DNA of 64,000 nucleotides from Chrysomallon squamiferum. Lineage: Eukaryota > Mollusca > Gastropoda > Neomphalida > Peltospiridae. The number at the start of each line of letters is the position of its first letter. Within the stretch, counting starts at the first letter, position 1. The DNA is taken from contig CM022667.1 in the NCBI GenBank assembly GCA_012295275.1, forward strand, positions 21,782,172 to 21,846,171, written 5' to 3'. Below the pieces are notes generated by a model that saw nothing but the letters and a program-made list of their open reading frames with translations, searched no databases and was not told the DNA's origin. Positions 12,036 to 23,782 of this stretch are shown here, one piece after another. The position numbers and the translations under genes are program-made.

Positions 12036-12070
<35 letters not shown>

Positions 12071-12072
12071 TA
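12036..12072. repeat. (GATA)n microsatellite
   Basis: About nine GATA units in intergenic DNA. Confidence 0.9.
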
Positions 12073-12283
12073 AACAAATAATAAATAAATAAATATATAA
12101 ATAAAAATAAAAACCCAACAATAAAACAAAAACATTTTTGACATCTATATTTACATTAGCAATAATAAAATAAATTTTATTCAAAGAAAACTCAATAATC
12201 TTACGTATCGATGATATCCGTTTTCACTTACCAGTACTTTGTTCTTGCTTTGTACTTTCATTATTTTTCAACAAACAGATTTT

Positions 12284-12285
<2 letters not shown>

Positions 12286-12346
<61 letters not shown>
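12286..12346. repeat. (TA)n microsatellite
   Basis: About 30 TA units, self-complementary and cruciform-prone. Confidence 0.95.
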
Positions 12347-12350
<4 letters not shown>

Positions 12351-12845
12351 TAACCATAAATATAAATACTATTTTTTTATTTTTTTATTTTTATTTTTTA
12401 TTTAGGCATGCCTCATAGTTTCTGTTTTTATTTTCATAACATGGCATATGAAATGATAAAAAAAAAAATGTTTGATTTGAATTTTTTTATCCACACCCAC
12501 ACTGCTGTACTTTCAAACTGAAGTCGTTACCAGCTGTACGTTTTGAATCTGACAAATTCAACATGACCAGTTATGTCAATTATTTACAGATACAAACAAG
12601 ATTATTATTTGTTTATTTTATTAGTATAGTTTAAATTTGTATTTATTGTTATTATTTATTTGTTTATTTATGATATCCCAAGATTAAACATACACACACA
12701 CACGTCTTTTTTAAATACAATCGTTTAGAAATATAACTGTACATCCAGAAAAGACAGTTGGGAAGATAAAATAGAACTTGTGTTCTGAAGGAATATTTTG
12801 GACAAATCAGTTCCTCTGTCCATTTAACCAAAAAGGCTTAATATG

Positions 12846-12847
<2 letters not shown>

Positions 12848-12899
<52 letters not shown>
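12848..12899. repeat. (TTA)n microsatellite
   Basis: About 17 TTA units, roughly 70 bp before the transposon relic. Confidence 0.95.
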
Positions 12900-12969
12900 C
12901 ATCTTCATCATCATTATCTTTATTTTCACCACAGAATATACAGTATTAAATATGCATTTCATATAGGTT

Positions 12970-13971
12970 AAGGTGGGGTAATTCTGGTCCCGGGGCATTT
13001 CTGGCCCCCAAGGTATATTATGACTTAGATCACTATATTGTTCTGCCCAGGGTTCTGGGACTGTTGATATAAATAGGACCTTCCTATCTCTCATTAGAAT
13101 TCAGCCATTTACACGTGGAATATAGTGGCAATGAAAATAGTGAAAACAAGAAGGTTGTAAAAAAAAGTACATTTTGAGGTTTCAAAAGTGAGTGTTATTT
13201 TTTTAGTTCTATAGACAAAAGGTTAGTGAAAACTTTTGACAGGTAAACATAAAATCAATTATTAAGTTCAACAGAAGAAACTTGATTAATTTGTGGTAGT
13301 TAGGAATGGAGTGTGTGTTTTATTTAACTCCACCACTAGGGGCAATTCTGGCCCATGGAATGGAGTAAATCTGGCCCCCAAATGTGATGCTGAAATCAAT
13401 AGTTTTGGCATTCTGGGTTTTATTTAAGTTTTTTGAATCAGTTGAAAGTCCATGGTCCATCTGGTGCGGCACATCGTCAAACTTCAAATAAAAGCACTAG
13501 GATGACGTCTGCCGCGGCACTGACAGAAGAAGAAAGTGTCAAGACGTATGAAAAAGAGTTGGCAGAGAAGAAGAGGAAGAAAAGGCAGAGGGCAAAATGT
13601 GAGAGAGGCAAAAAAAAAAAGAAAAAGAAAGGCATCAGCAGCTCAGTTTAAATGCTACAGCAGAACCGGTGGATGCAGTCGTAGAAAACGTTGATGGTGA
13701 AGAGACTGAACTAGAAGACAGAGATGTAGTAGATAAAAACACAAGAAAAATGTGAACTCTGTGGCAGAGTTGATGATGGCATAAATTCCGACGAGTTCAT
13801 AGGATGTGACGGGTGTCCAAATTGGTATTGTCTTGATTCTTGCGCAAATCTCGAACGCCCTTCTGGTGCAGACTTTAAAGATATTGTATTCTTGTGTAAT
13901 ATTTGTCAAGGAGTTTTGTTTATTGAAGTTTTTAAGCTGACTTATGTTATGATTAGGACAAATTATTATTA
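12970..13971 (+). mobile_element. Decayed Tigger/jerky-like transposon with PHD-like C-terminus
   Basis: The left end begins AAGGTGGGGTAATTCTGG and is followed by recurring 'ATTCTGGCCCC' words (for example 13343-13380), as in some Tigger-like elements. The plus strand then encodes a Lys/Arg-rich linker (13433-13648), an acidic stretch in a shifted frame (about 13625-13752), and from 13751 a zinc-finger module of PHD type: CELC, CDGC, WYC and CNIC. Transposase C-terminal PHD fingers are known in animal pogo/DDE-1 elements. The catalytic DDE core is missing, two frameshifts lie at A-runs, and I could not find a matching right terminal repeat. Confidence 0.6.
13433..13971 (+). pseudogene. Transposase C-terminal fragment with PHD-like finger, two frameshifts
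   Basis: Three frame segments make one degraded reading: 13433-13648 (basic, ends TAA), a shifted segment with an acidic stretch (EETELEDRD), and 13751-13971 carrying the finger and ending TAG. Both shifts lie at A-rich runs (about 13609-13622 and 13744-13750), a usual place for indel decay. In the finger the expected WYH histidine is Cys, so a canonical C4HC3 zinc site is not fully preserved. Confidence 0.6.
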
Positions 13972-16819
13972 GTAGTAGACAATGATTATAATAAACAGTT
14001 AATAAATAATTAATTAATAAAATCTTAGTTTTGTTTATTTTTTCATTTCATATCGGTAGTTACTGAATCTATAATATATTAACATTTTATACAATTACAT
14101 TTGTCCAAATATTCAAATTTAATCGTTCTGTTATTTACCTTACAAATGTACTTATCAGTTAGTAAAGTGTGTATCTTGTAGCAAATATTTAGTAAAGTGT
14201 TTGTATCTGAAATACTTAAAACATCTTTTCTCTTCTCAGTATTTTACTCTACTAGAATCACAATAACGTGCATACTTGCTTATGCATTCTCAAGGTCACT
14301 TGTTGTTGTAATTGGGTTAACTATTCATGATTTTTTCTTCTTCATTTGTACCGAGACCCGATACTTTTAAATTACTGCGATCATATACAGTGGGTTTTTG
14401 GTTGTTGTTGTTCGCCTTTTTGTGTTTTATTTTTTTAATTTTTTTTTATAAACATTTGTTTTTATTTATTTTTTTTTTTTTTTTTTTGAGGGGAGGTCGG
14501 TTTTTTGGGGTGGTTTTTTTTTTTTTTTTTTTTTTAAATTATTCCAAGAATTGACCTGAATAACTAGTTATTATTTATTTATTTATTTATTTTGTTTATT
14601 TTTTGTTGAATTTTCCATTAAATGTCCGCAGTTATGTTCAGTATGTATATCGTTCTGGGACATCAGCCCCATACAGCACTTTGACAACAGCATCAACAAT
14701 ATTCCGTACAGTTCTAATTTTATTTATATTCGAAACATCAAAGATGTTTATTCACTTTTGTACACAGCTGGTTTAAGCTATGATTCTGAATGTTTAGCTG
14801 TGTTATTTACTTTTTCTGATTATTTTAGATTTTGCAGGTTATTGTTTCAAGGGTCAGGACAAGGAGGTTGATAATTTCTGTAATGTCTTTTATTGCCTGC
14901 TGTTTAATTTCATTGTTTGTTGTAGTTCTGATTAATGTTAATTATTCTATAAATAAAATTCATATTGGCCAGGGCTGTTTCTTGCAATACTTCTTCTTTA
15001 TGGTAGATTCTGGGAAAACTAAGTAAAGGTTATTTGATGTTTCACTGCTCCTTGTCCAAGGTTTGTTTTTAGATCGCTGCTATTTTCCCCGATGAATTAT
15101 GGTCTTTTTCTGCTTTTTCGAAACATTGAAATGTTTTTATTTATTTTACCGGGGTCTAGGGCTAAAAACATGTATCTTTTGGTGGTGTTGTTATTCTTAA
15201 TAAATGCAAAACTTACAGACTCTTACGTTAATGGTTTTACCACTCACATATTCAAATGATGCTTAATATGCCCAAGTGCACTGAAATTCACTAAAATCTC
15301 CAGATCTAAGTAAACCAGGACGTGGCTGGTCTTTCTCATGTTGTAATACTCGTTATCAAACATACTCTAAATTGACATGATGTACCAAGCATTGATTGAC
15401 AGCTGAAATATAGCCAGTGATATTCATGTTCTACAACATGGAGTGATTACCAAATGTAGCAGAAGAAATTACCTGCACCCTGCTTTCCCTCTAAATAAAC
15501 ACACACAGGAAAATTAAAAAAAAAGGGAAATATGACAAAATAATACGACAAATTTCGAGTCACAGAAAGTACAATGTAGTACGATTTATTTGAACCTTGT
15601 TTCATTTTCAAGATATAACCAGTTTTTGTTTTTTATTTCTAAAATGGAAATGTTTCTATGGTTATAATTTTGTATTTATATAAGTAGTTATATAATAAGA
15701 TTCAGTGTGGATATAAAATATGTACCTTTATTACTAAGGACCGATTTTAGCCAATAATAATGTATAGGAAGATGATAATGCCATTTGGTTGACATGTTCT
15801 CTCTATTTTCTTCTCTTTTTTTTGGATAAGTATACCAATAACGGAAATAGGTACATCTAATATAATTGTATTAAATTAGAATATATTTCTGAAGTACGTA
15901 ATGAAAATCGTAATGTTCGAATGCATAAATTCTAAATCAGAAGACTTTGAAATATTCTTATATTTTTAAAACTTATGAAATTAAATTAATGCATTTGATC
16001 ATACGTTAACTTTTACTAAAATTACATTTTGTGTGATGAGATGAATATCTGTGAAAAAATGGATTTAACATTGGACACCATTTTAAGAAGAAGAAAGGAA
16101 CAGAATTTTGATTCTCTTGGCTCTTTTAATAAAATATTAATAAAGCTCTGATACAACACAATTATGTAAAGTGAACACCATTGCTTCTTAATTTAGTCTA
16201 TATTATTTTCAGTATACATTTAATAAAATCTTATTAATATTTCACTATGTCAGATTACATAATATTTTTCATGTAGGCACACTCAAACACACACACAGTA
16301 ACTGTAATATTACAGTTTGTTATAAAACTGTCAGATTATTTTTACTTATGTTGAAAAACTGGCAATTTGTTGTCACAGTAGAGTATTGTAACTGGTAATA
16401 TCAGTGTATAAATATATCATCATCAAATGATTGCAAGGTTAAGATTTACCAGATTATAACTCAGTGTCCTGGCATATTTTCAGATTATTGTTCAATGCAT
16501 TTTTATATCACTTCAGATTAGAACTTGTAATTTCAATACCATGTTGGATTATCATTCAGAATAGTGCTACACTTCACATCTCACATTATGATCATCTTCC
16601 AGGGTGAGGTTACAGTATTTCAAATATAACAGCTGCATATTCTCAAATTATAACATCTATGTCAAAACATTCTCAAATTATAATAGTTATATTATTACAT
16701 ATCCTGAAATTATAACAGTTTTTAATAACACATTCTCGAGTTATAACAGATATGTTATAACATATTCTGAATTGTAAGGGCTATGTAACAGTGTGTAACA
16801 AGACAGAAGACTGAAAATC
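13972..16819. other. PLC-gamma 3' region and intergenic DNA
   Basis: No supported gene. It includes the 3' UTR of the minus-strand PLC-gamma gene (stop at 16820), T-rich runs at 14450-14535, and degenerate ~35-40-bp repeats at about 16620-16790. The polyadenylation site cannot be fixed from sequence alone, since TTTATT occurs several times. Confidence 0.6.
16620..16790. repeat. Degenerate tandem repeat just beyond the PLC-gamma stop
   Basis: Four to five diverged copies of a ~35-40-bp unit built on 'ATTCTCAAATTATAACAG.TAT'. It lies 30 bp beyond the PLC-gamma stop codon on the minus strand, so it is probably transcribed in the 3' UTR. Confidence 0.65.
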
Positions 16820-17378
16820 TCATCTCCTCTGAGCTGTTGCTCGTTTTCCAGTTTGCTGTTTCCTAACAAATGAAAAAAACAATTACATTTTAATGTTCTA
16901 CCTGTCAATTTTATTTTCTTATAATGTTTATCCAAAAATAATTATTTATTGTAAAATAAATTAATAAAACTTTAACCATAATTATTTATGTTTATCTATC
17001 TGTCAGCACCCCATTCTAAACACACATGATATTGGTAATTTGTTTTAGCTTTTAAAATTATCTTTAATTTTGCATATTTAATTCAGCGAACATATTTAGA
17101 TGGTATTGGTATTTTTATTTTTATCTATTTATTTTCTTTTGTGTGTTTGTTGCTGTGTTTGTTTTAACTGGTAATGATAATATATTGTGCTTATCTGTTC
17201 TTTGTTATTACCTTGCCTTTTTCCTAGTCTCAAGATCATTTAGCAGTTTCTGTTCTGTTTCCATCAGCAGTTGCTTAGTTTTATCAGTAACCCGCCTGGT
17301 GTCAAGATTGTCTGACCAAGTGACATAAACACTGCGTAAATCTTCCATTATTTTGAACAAACGCATTTCTTCCTCCAT
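16820..17378 (-). CDS. PLCG1: PLC-gamma charged helical C-terminal tail (exons 32-33)
   Basis: Residues 1161-1229, after the C2 domain. The first part ([20 protein letters not shown], then [19 protein letters not shown]) has heptad-like hydrophobic spacing and suggests an amphipathic or coiled-coil helix. The end is strongly basic ([18 protein letters not shown], then TGA). Vertebrate PLC-gamma tails look different. If intron 32 were retained, TAA would follow directly after KKAR. Confidence 0.8.
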
Positions 17379-20300
17379 CTACAGAAAATAAACACTCATT
17401 TGTAATTTATTTTAATTAATCTGATTTAATTTCATTAGTTTTAAATGTTAAAACAAATATAATTTACTCTTTTTTTCTTTTTAATTAATAAAAAGTTATT
17501 TAATAATAAAGCATTTTAAACCAGGTTTGAATATACCACAAGAATTTTAATTTTTTAATTTAAAAAAAAAAAGAAGTATTTATTAGATTGAGGAGTAGGT
17601 CTGTTTGCATACCACAAGTATGACACTAGTTACATTCAGACTGAATACTGGATACATGTAGAATTAAATAGAAAATTAATTATCATTGGCAGGCAAGCTT
17701 AGGTTCTGGTTCATATAGCAAAAACAGAAGTGTGACGCTTTAGTGTATGTAAGATTTCATAATTTCAAATAGTTGATAATATTACTTTCTCTGTCACTGT
17801 AAATAGCATATACAAATAAATAGCAGACAGCTTGTCAATATCAGTTACTTGACTATACAAAAAGTTGTCACACTATTTAAATTGCATACAGTTTGTCAGT
17901 AATACACTGCATGCCAGTCTACACAAAGTGTCTGAACCATGTAAGTTCACCTTTGGGTTTGTGATGGAGACATGGATCAGAAGGGAAGACAACTCCTGAT
18001 GCTCACTATAAGAATTATTCAAAGGAACGCTTCGAAAACCTGAAATTATAATTAAAACCTTATTCTGAAAACCTTATTTATTTGGTAATTTTGTATAATT
18101 AATATGTATGATTAATATGTGATTTTCTATATATATAACAAAATAATATAATGAACTTTAAAAATACTGTTTTTGAAGTCAACCATTCCTCCTTTTTTAT
18201 TATTTTTTATTACACAATATTCATAAGCTGAAAGGAAAATATTTTACCTTTCTATAAAAATAATTGCATTTTTGCATCCATAAGACTTATAAATTAGTAT
18301 TAAATAATAATAATCATAATGTTTACCCTCTCTCAGTCCAAGCACAGGAAAAGTGGCTTGCAACAAAGTCTCTTGAAAGAACGCTTCATCATGAATTTCA
18401 AATCGGACTAATGCCAAATCAGGTAGTGTGATGTCAAAAATAAATTCCTGATCGTTCCACACCGGGTTCAGCCCATTTACAACTTTTACAAGAAAATATT
18501 AACATTAATTATTAATTTTGCCATGTCAGACATATTTGTTGAAACTATTATAAGAATACTGGTGATGTGAATATGCTGAAATATAAACTTATGTGAAAAT
18601 ACATGAATGAGAAAATTACTTAATATTTTGTGATTATTATTTTGTATTTTATAAAATTTCATTTTTTGATTTAACATTATTGTGGTGCTGAACAAACCAT
18701 TAGTTGCTGCTGTTCTGACAGACTGGTTGTCAAGGTCAAGGCCGTGTATGTTAATAACAACAAATGGACATCCTGTAGCTCGTCCTCGTATGTCAGAACT
18801 GATGTGGCGACCTGCAATAATCTAAAAATAAAATCTGTTTTAAGTTTCTTCTTTTAGAAAAGACTGTATTTATTCTGTTTTATTATTTATTTATTTTTTT
18901 ATTTTTTTAAATTTTTTTAGCATTTATTATATTATGCTGCTAAATACTGCAACACTTTGATTTGAAAATTATGTTTGTAAAAGTATGTATTTAATTTTTG
19001 TTTGTTTTTGTTTTTCTTTATAAATATCTTATATAAAATACAGATATGATCTTCAATTGTGAAATTCTATATAGTTCATAACTGTTTTAATTATTAAATT
19101 GTTTTATAATACTTTTACCCTGACAGTTAGTACCATGGGCTGGACTTCATCCAGATGTGATACATTAAAAGGTGAGAAGTTGGCTTTACGCATACATGTT
19201 GGTTTTAAGATATAACCATTTCTGAAACAGAGCAGCACTTACTTGAGTGTAAATACAAGAACATAACCAAATCAAATAATAATAATAAAAAATAAAGTTA
19301 ATTAATTAATTAATTAATTAATAAAATAAAATAAAATAATTTTTTTTTTTTCTTTACTTCTTTTATTATATATTTTTATTCCTTTCCTAACTGTGTCTTT
19401 TAATAAAATATGTGAATTTAGATAAATGAATATATTTACTTCATAAAACAAGAATAAAAATATTAATAATCTATAAACTTGTACTATGATGGTCTGTAAT
19501 TAAGTTAATGAACTCAGTCAGTTTTACACAACTGAGTTGAATATGATCCCAATCCCAATATTTTTCACAAACTATTATATAAACTTAATAATAATTTGTG
19601 TTTACAAACACCATCTACAGTCATATCTCATCAAAAGCAGTTTAATTACTTAATAATATCTACAAATTTCATTATTCAACTCATTCAGATACTTTGTATC
19701 ACTGATAGCTGAGTTTTAATTAATTAACAAATTAAAAAAATTAACATCGTCCTCATTTAACTGATAAACTTTTTCAGAAAGAAAAGTACAAGTATTAGTT
19801 AATGTCACTACCTGCCATTTCTAAGAAAATGAGCCTGATTCAGCTGCATGGGTATGTCAGGTGTTTGGTAGTTGAGTGCCACCATTTGACAACCGCAGGC
19901 CCACACCATCATAGGGTCATAGTTATCAGACATGACTCGTGTGAACTTGGGGTATACTCGACTTAGCTGGTAACAGTTGTAACTGACTCGTTAAGGAGTT
20001 CATCAGTCTTTGTGTATGTAACATTCATAACACTCACAACACACATAACTATTCAAAGAATTTGACAAATCTATATATTAGTATAAAAAAGTTAACTTTT
20101 TTTTAACATCTTACATTTTCCAACTGATATTAATTTAACCAAGACGTCTCAGACAAAAGAAAGTAAATATATATTTTAATTTATGGTGTGTCATTTGAAC
20201 ATTTTATTTATTTTTTAGATATTTTTACTTGAGAGATGTGTTCCATAACTATAATCAAAATAATTTTCTAAAATGCATTTTATAAAAAAAAAAAAAAAAA

Positions 20301-23300
20301 AAATTGTTTTTAGTTTCAAAAATAAGTTTCTGAACTTGGTTGTGAAATGCCAGTGTGTTTAAACATGTTACTTGAGTAATGACAGTGTATCTAGCACTGA
20401 TACCAGTGAGCTTCTAATTCACAGTCAACAGATACTGATATAGTGCGTTGCTAAAACAAAATAAAGGATACTTGGTGATAGTCTGGACTCTGTCCTTGGT
20501 GATGTATTCACGGATTGTTTTCTCAGAGAATGATGACATCTGGTAGTGTTTTCCAGGAATATCTGAAATCATAACAACAATCTTCAACTGTTCTTTCTAG
20601 ACAAAGAATACACCAGTTCCACAATTTACAGACAAACATATTCACTTATTTGATCCATTAATCTCTGAACAAATAAAACAAGCTTAACATAGTTTTGGAT
20701 ATACAGTAATTCAGTTTCAGTGATTAGAAGTTTGTGACAGACTTACTTTCTGGTACAAAGGGAACAGCTTCACAGTATATGACAAGATTAGACAACTCTT
20801 TAGCTCGCTTCTGTTGGGTTTCTGCAGCTGACTGTTTCCGTGTCTGTCACAAGAACAATGACTCTGAATCATTACTGATCGCTAAGTCTTGTAAATAATC
20901 ATTTTATTTGTGCTAAATAATAATTATCATATTTTTCTCATCAACATCAGAATGGTATCATCATTATTTTTACCATTATCCACTAAATTTTACTTTATTC
21001 ACAATTTAATTTCATTTATATCATATTAATATTATCATTATTATCATTATTTTTACCTTTATTATTATCATGTTATCATCATCATTATTATTATATTAAT
21101 GTCATATTATTGTTATTAACTGACCTCTTTTGTGTATACTGCTGTTGTGTCCATAATTGCTTCAATCCATTCTTTGAGATCATCTCTTGTTTCACATGAC
21201 AACAACAAAGGCTGAATACTTTCACTGTTGTGTAACTTGAACACAAACATCTGATCATCATATCTCTGTGTTGGCTCTGTCATAACAACATTAATATATA
21301 TTCTGCTACTAATTATATCAATAAAAACAACATCAACAATAATAACAATGATTAACAGAGGACATTAGGCTTCTGTGTTCCTCTTTGGCAGATCAGCTGC
21401 ATTTGTAAATAAACTGTTTGTTGTAATATATTAATAGAAGTCACATTTATCTGCAATAAAACAGAATATATTAACAAAACAACATTTCAAGCACAATGTG
21501 ACACAGATATAATTAAACCAGAATTATCTGTGTTGCTTTCTTTTCCAATTATTTTTCACAGATATAAAATTAGTCACAAGTTACTCACCTACTCTACAAT
21601 TTTCCAGAGCAAATACGTGTGTACTTGTGTCTGAAGATGTTTCCGATTCAATAACCTCTACGTAGTTGGCAGGAAAATACATTTGTTTTTGTTCTCCATG
21701 GTCTCCCACCCACCTAAAAAACAAAAACAAAGGACATTTTATATTCTTTAGAAATGTATAATGTGGGTGGTTGTCAATGGTCCAGTCATATGACATTGGC
21801 TAGAATAGGAAAACAAACAATGAATCAAAAAAAATTGAAGACAAATATCAAAACCAATAAAAATATCCGATTATGAAAAGCTCACGATTTTGTACTAAAT
21901 TATTATAATATAAATAACATTAACAATATCTCCAACCATCACATATATTTCTTCTAAGAAAAAAGTATCTTGTTGATTTTACACAATATTTATTTTCAAA
22001 AATCATCTGTTTAGAAGTATTTATGATTTTTAAAAGTATTAATGTTTTGGAAAATACTTTCTACAAACCATGACTGGTCATCCTGAAACACATTGGTTAT
22101 GATTGCACCTCTCTTGAAGGACAGCTGGTCACTCTCCTGTGCATGGAAGTCATACAGTGCTCGAACACAAACCTGATTTCACAGAATTCAAAAAACAAAT
22201 GTCATGAGATAACATACACATTATCAACATAATTTAAATCTTTTAGTTAATTTAATACTTCAGTAAAATCATTAAGAATCATAGTCTTAAAAAATTTACA
22301 TTAACAATGTTTCAAAATGATTACACTGGAATTGGGTATGAGGAAATTATTCATGATTTAAAAAGGGGGTCACCTACACTGTGAGCTGTAGATAATGATA
22401 TTATTTATGTATTTGTTAATATGTTAAATGTTTTTTAAGAAGTAACATGTTTTAGACGTTTTAGATATGACATACTGTGGGTCGAGAGGTTGGGCTGTTC
22501 ACTTCGCAGTACATATTGCTGTCATATATCAGACATTCCTGAAATAATAATAATAATCAAATAATAATGCAGTGATAATAATAATAATAATAATAAAGCA
22601 ATGATAAAATTAAATAATAATAATCATAATTAAAAATAACAATAACAGTAAAAAACTAAAATAATCACGATAATAACAATAAATAATAGTAATATTAAAC
22701 ACAATAAATAAATTGATTAAGTAGAAAATCTGAGACTTCCCATCCCTTTCCTGCCATGTGCAGTTTTGTGTGTTTGACTATTTCTCTTTTCTCACATAAA
22801 CAATTATAAAGGAAACAGTCTGAAAATTTACTTCTGATTATCAGGTATTTTGAATGAAAAAAAAAGTTAAGTTATTCTACAGCCTGGTGTGAAGCTGATG
22901 GTTAAAACATGAGAGAAAACACTATTTCACAAAATCTGACCTCATCAATTTCACTTGTAACCAGTGACTGTTCAGCAGGCTTTCCCAGCTTCATTCTCTT
23001 GTACAGAGGACATTTCTGAAAATATTCTACCAGCTTTGTTAGAGACACAAATCTATATGAGCCAATTTCATAGAAATGACCTGGTTTGTTGATGCGAAAA
23101 TGACAAATTGTTCGATGGTATCTAGCCAGATAAAAGAATAGGTAAGTTTTTAATTCTTCTCACTATTATATTGCTGTTAATAAATGAAACAAGCAAACAT
23201 CAAAAAATTTAATTAACTTTTTCAGATTTTTACAAAAATAATATCAATAATGAAAAGAAGAATAAAAAGTAAAATCCTACTAAAAAGTAAAAGTATAAAG

Positions 23301-23734
23301 TATAGTTTATAATAAAAAGCTGACTCTCTCTTTCTCTCTCTTTTTTCAATATATATAATATTATGTATTGATTAACAATGCATATCAGAAAAACCTGGTA
23401 ATATTTTCTTATAAAAGAGAAAATAAAAGAATTAAAAAGTAAAACCTGAAAGACAAAGAGTATGCTCCTGTCTCTGAACAACGGATGAGAAATCGGCCAT
23501 CTTCTGGAATTGATGACAGGATCAGTTCCGCTTTCTTCCGACTGCAGTTTCGAAAAAACCATCTGAAATTCAGACAGGCCACATTTGTAAATCTGATATC
23601 TAAACATGTAACTGTGGTATGTCTGTGTATATATTAGTGTGTATGCATATGTATTTATATATATATATAAATACATATATATTTTTAGGAATGTATATTT
23701 ATGTATTTTGATGTGTTTGTATGTCTGTGTGTGT

Positions 23735-23782
<48 letters not shown>

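Larger units (their letters stand above)
10260..12969. other. Intergenic: upstream flank of the HMG-CW gene
   Basis: No supported gene. The promoter and any 5' UTR exon of the HMG-CW gene should be here; I see no unambiguous TATA box or CpG island. The stretch holds an 11-G run (10441-10451), a poly-A run near 10920, AAT repeats near 10970, a long T/C-rich tract (about 11270-11960), GATA units (12036-12072), a TA run (12286-12346) and ATT units (12848-12899). Confidence 0.6.
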
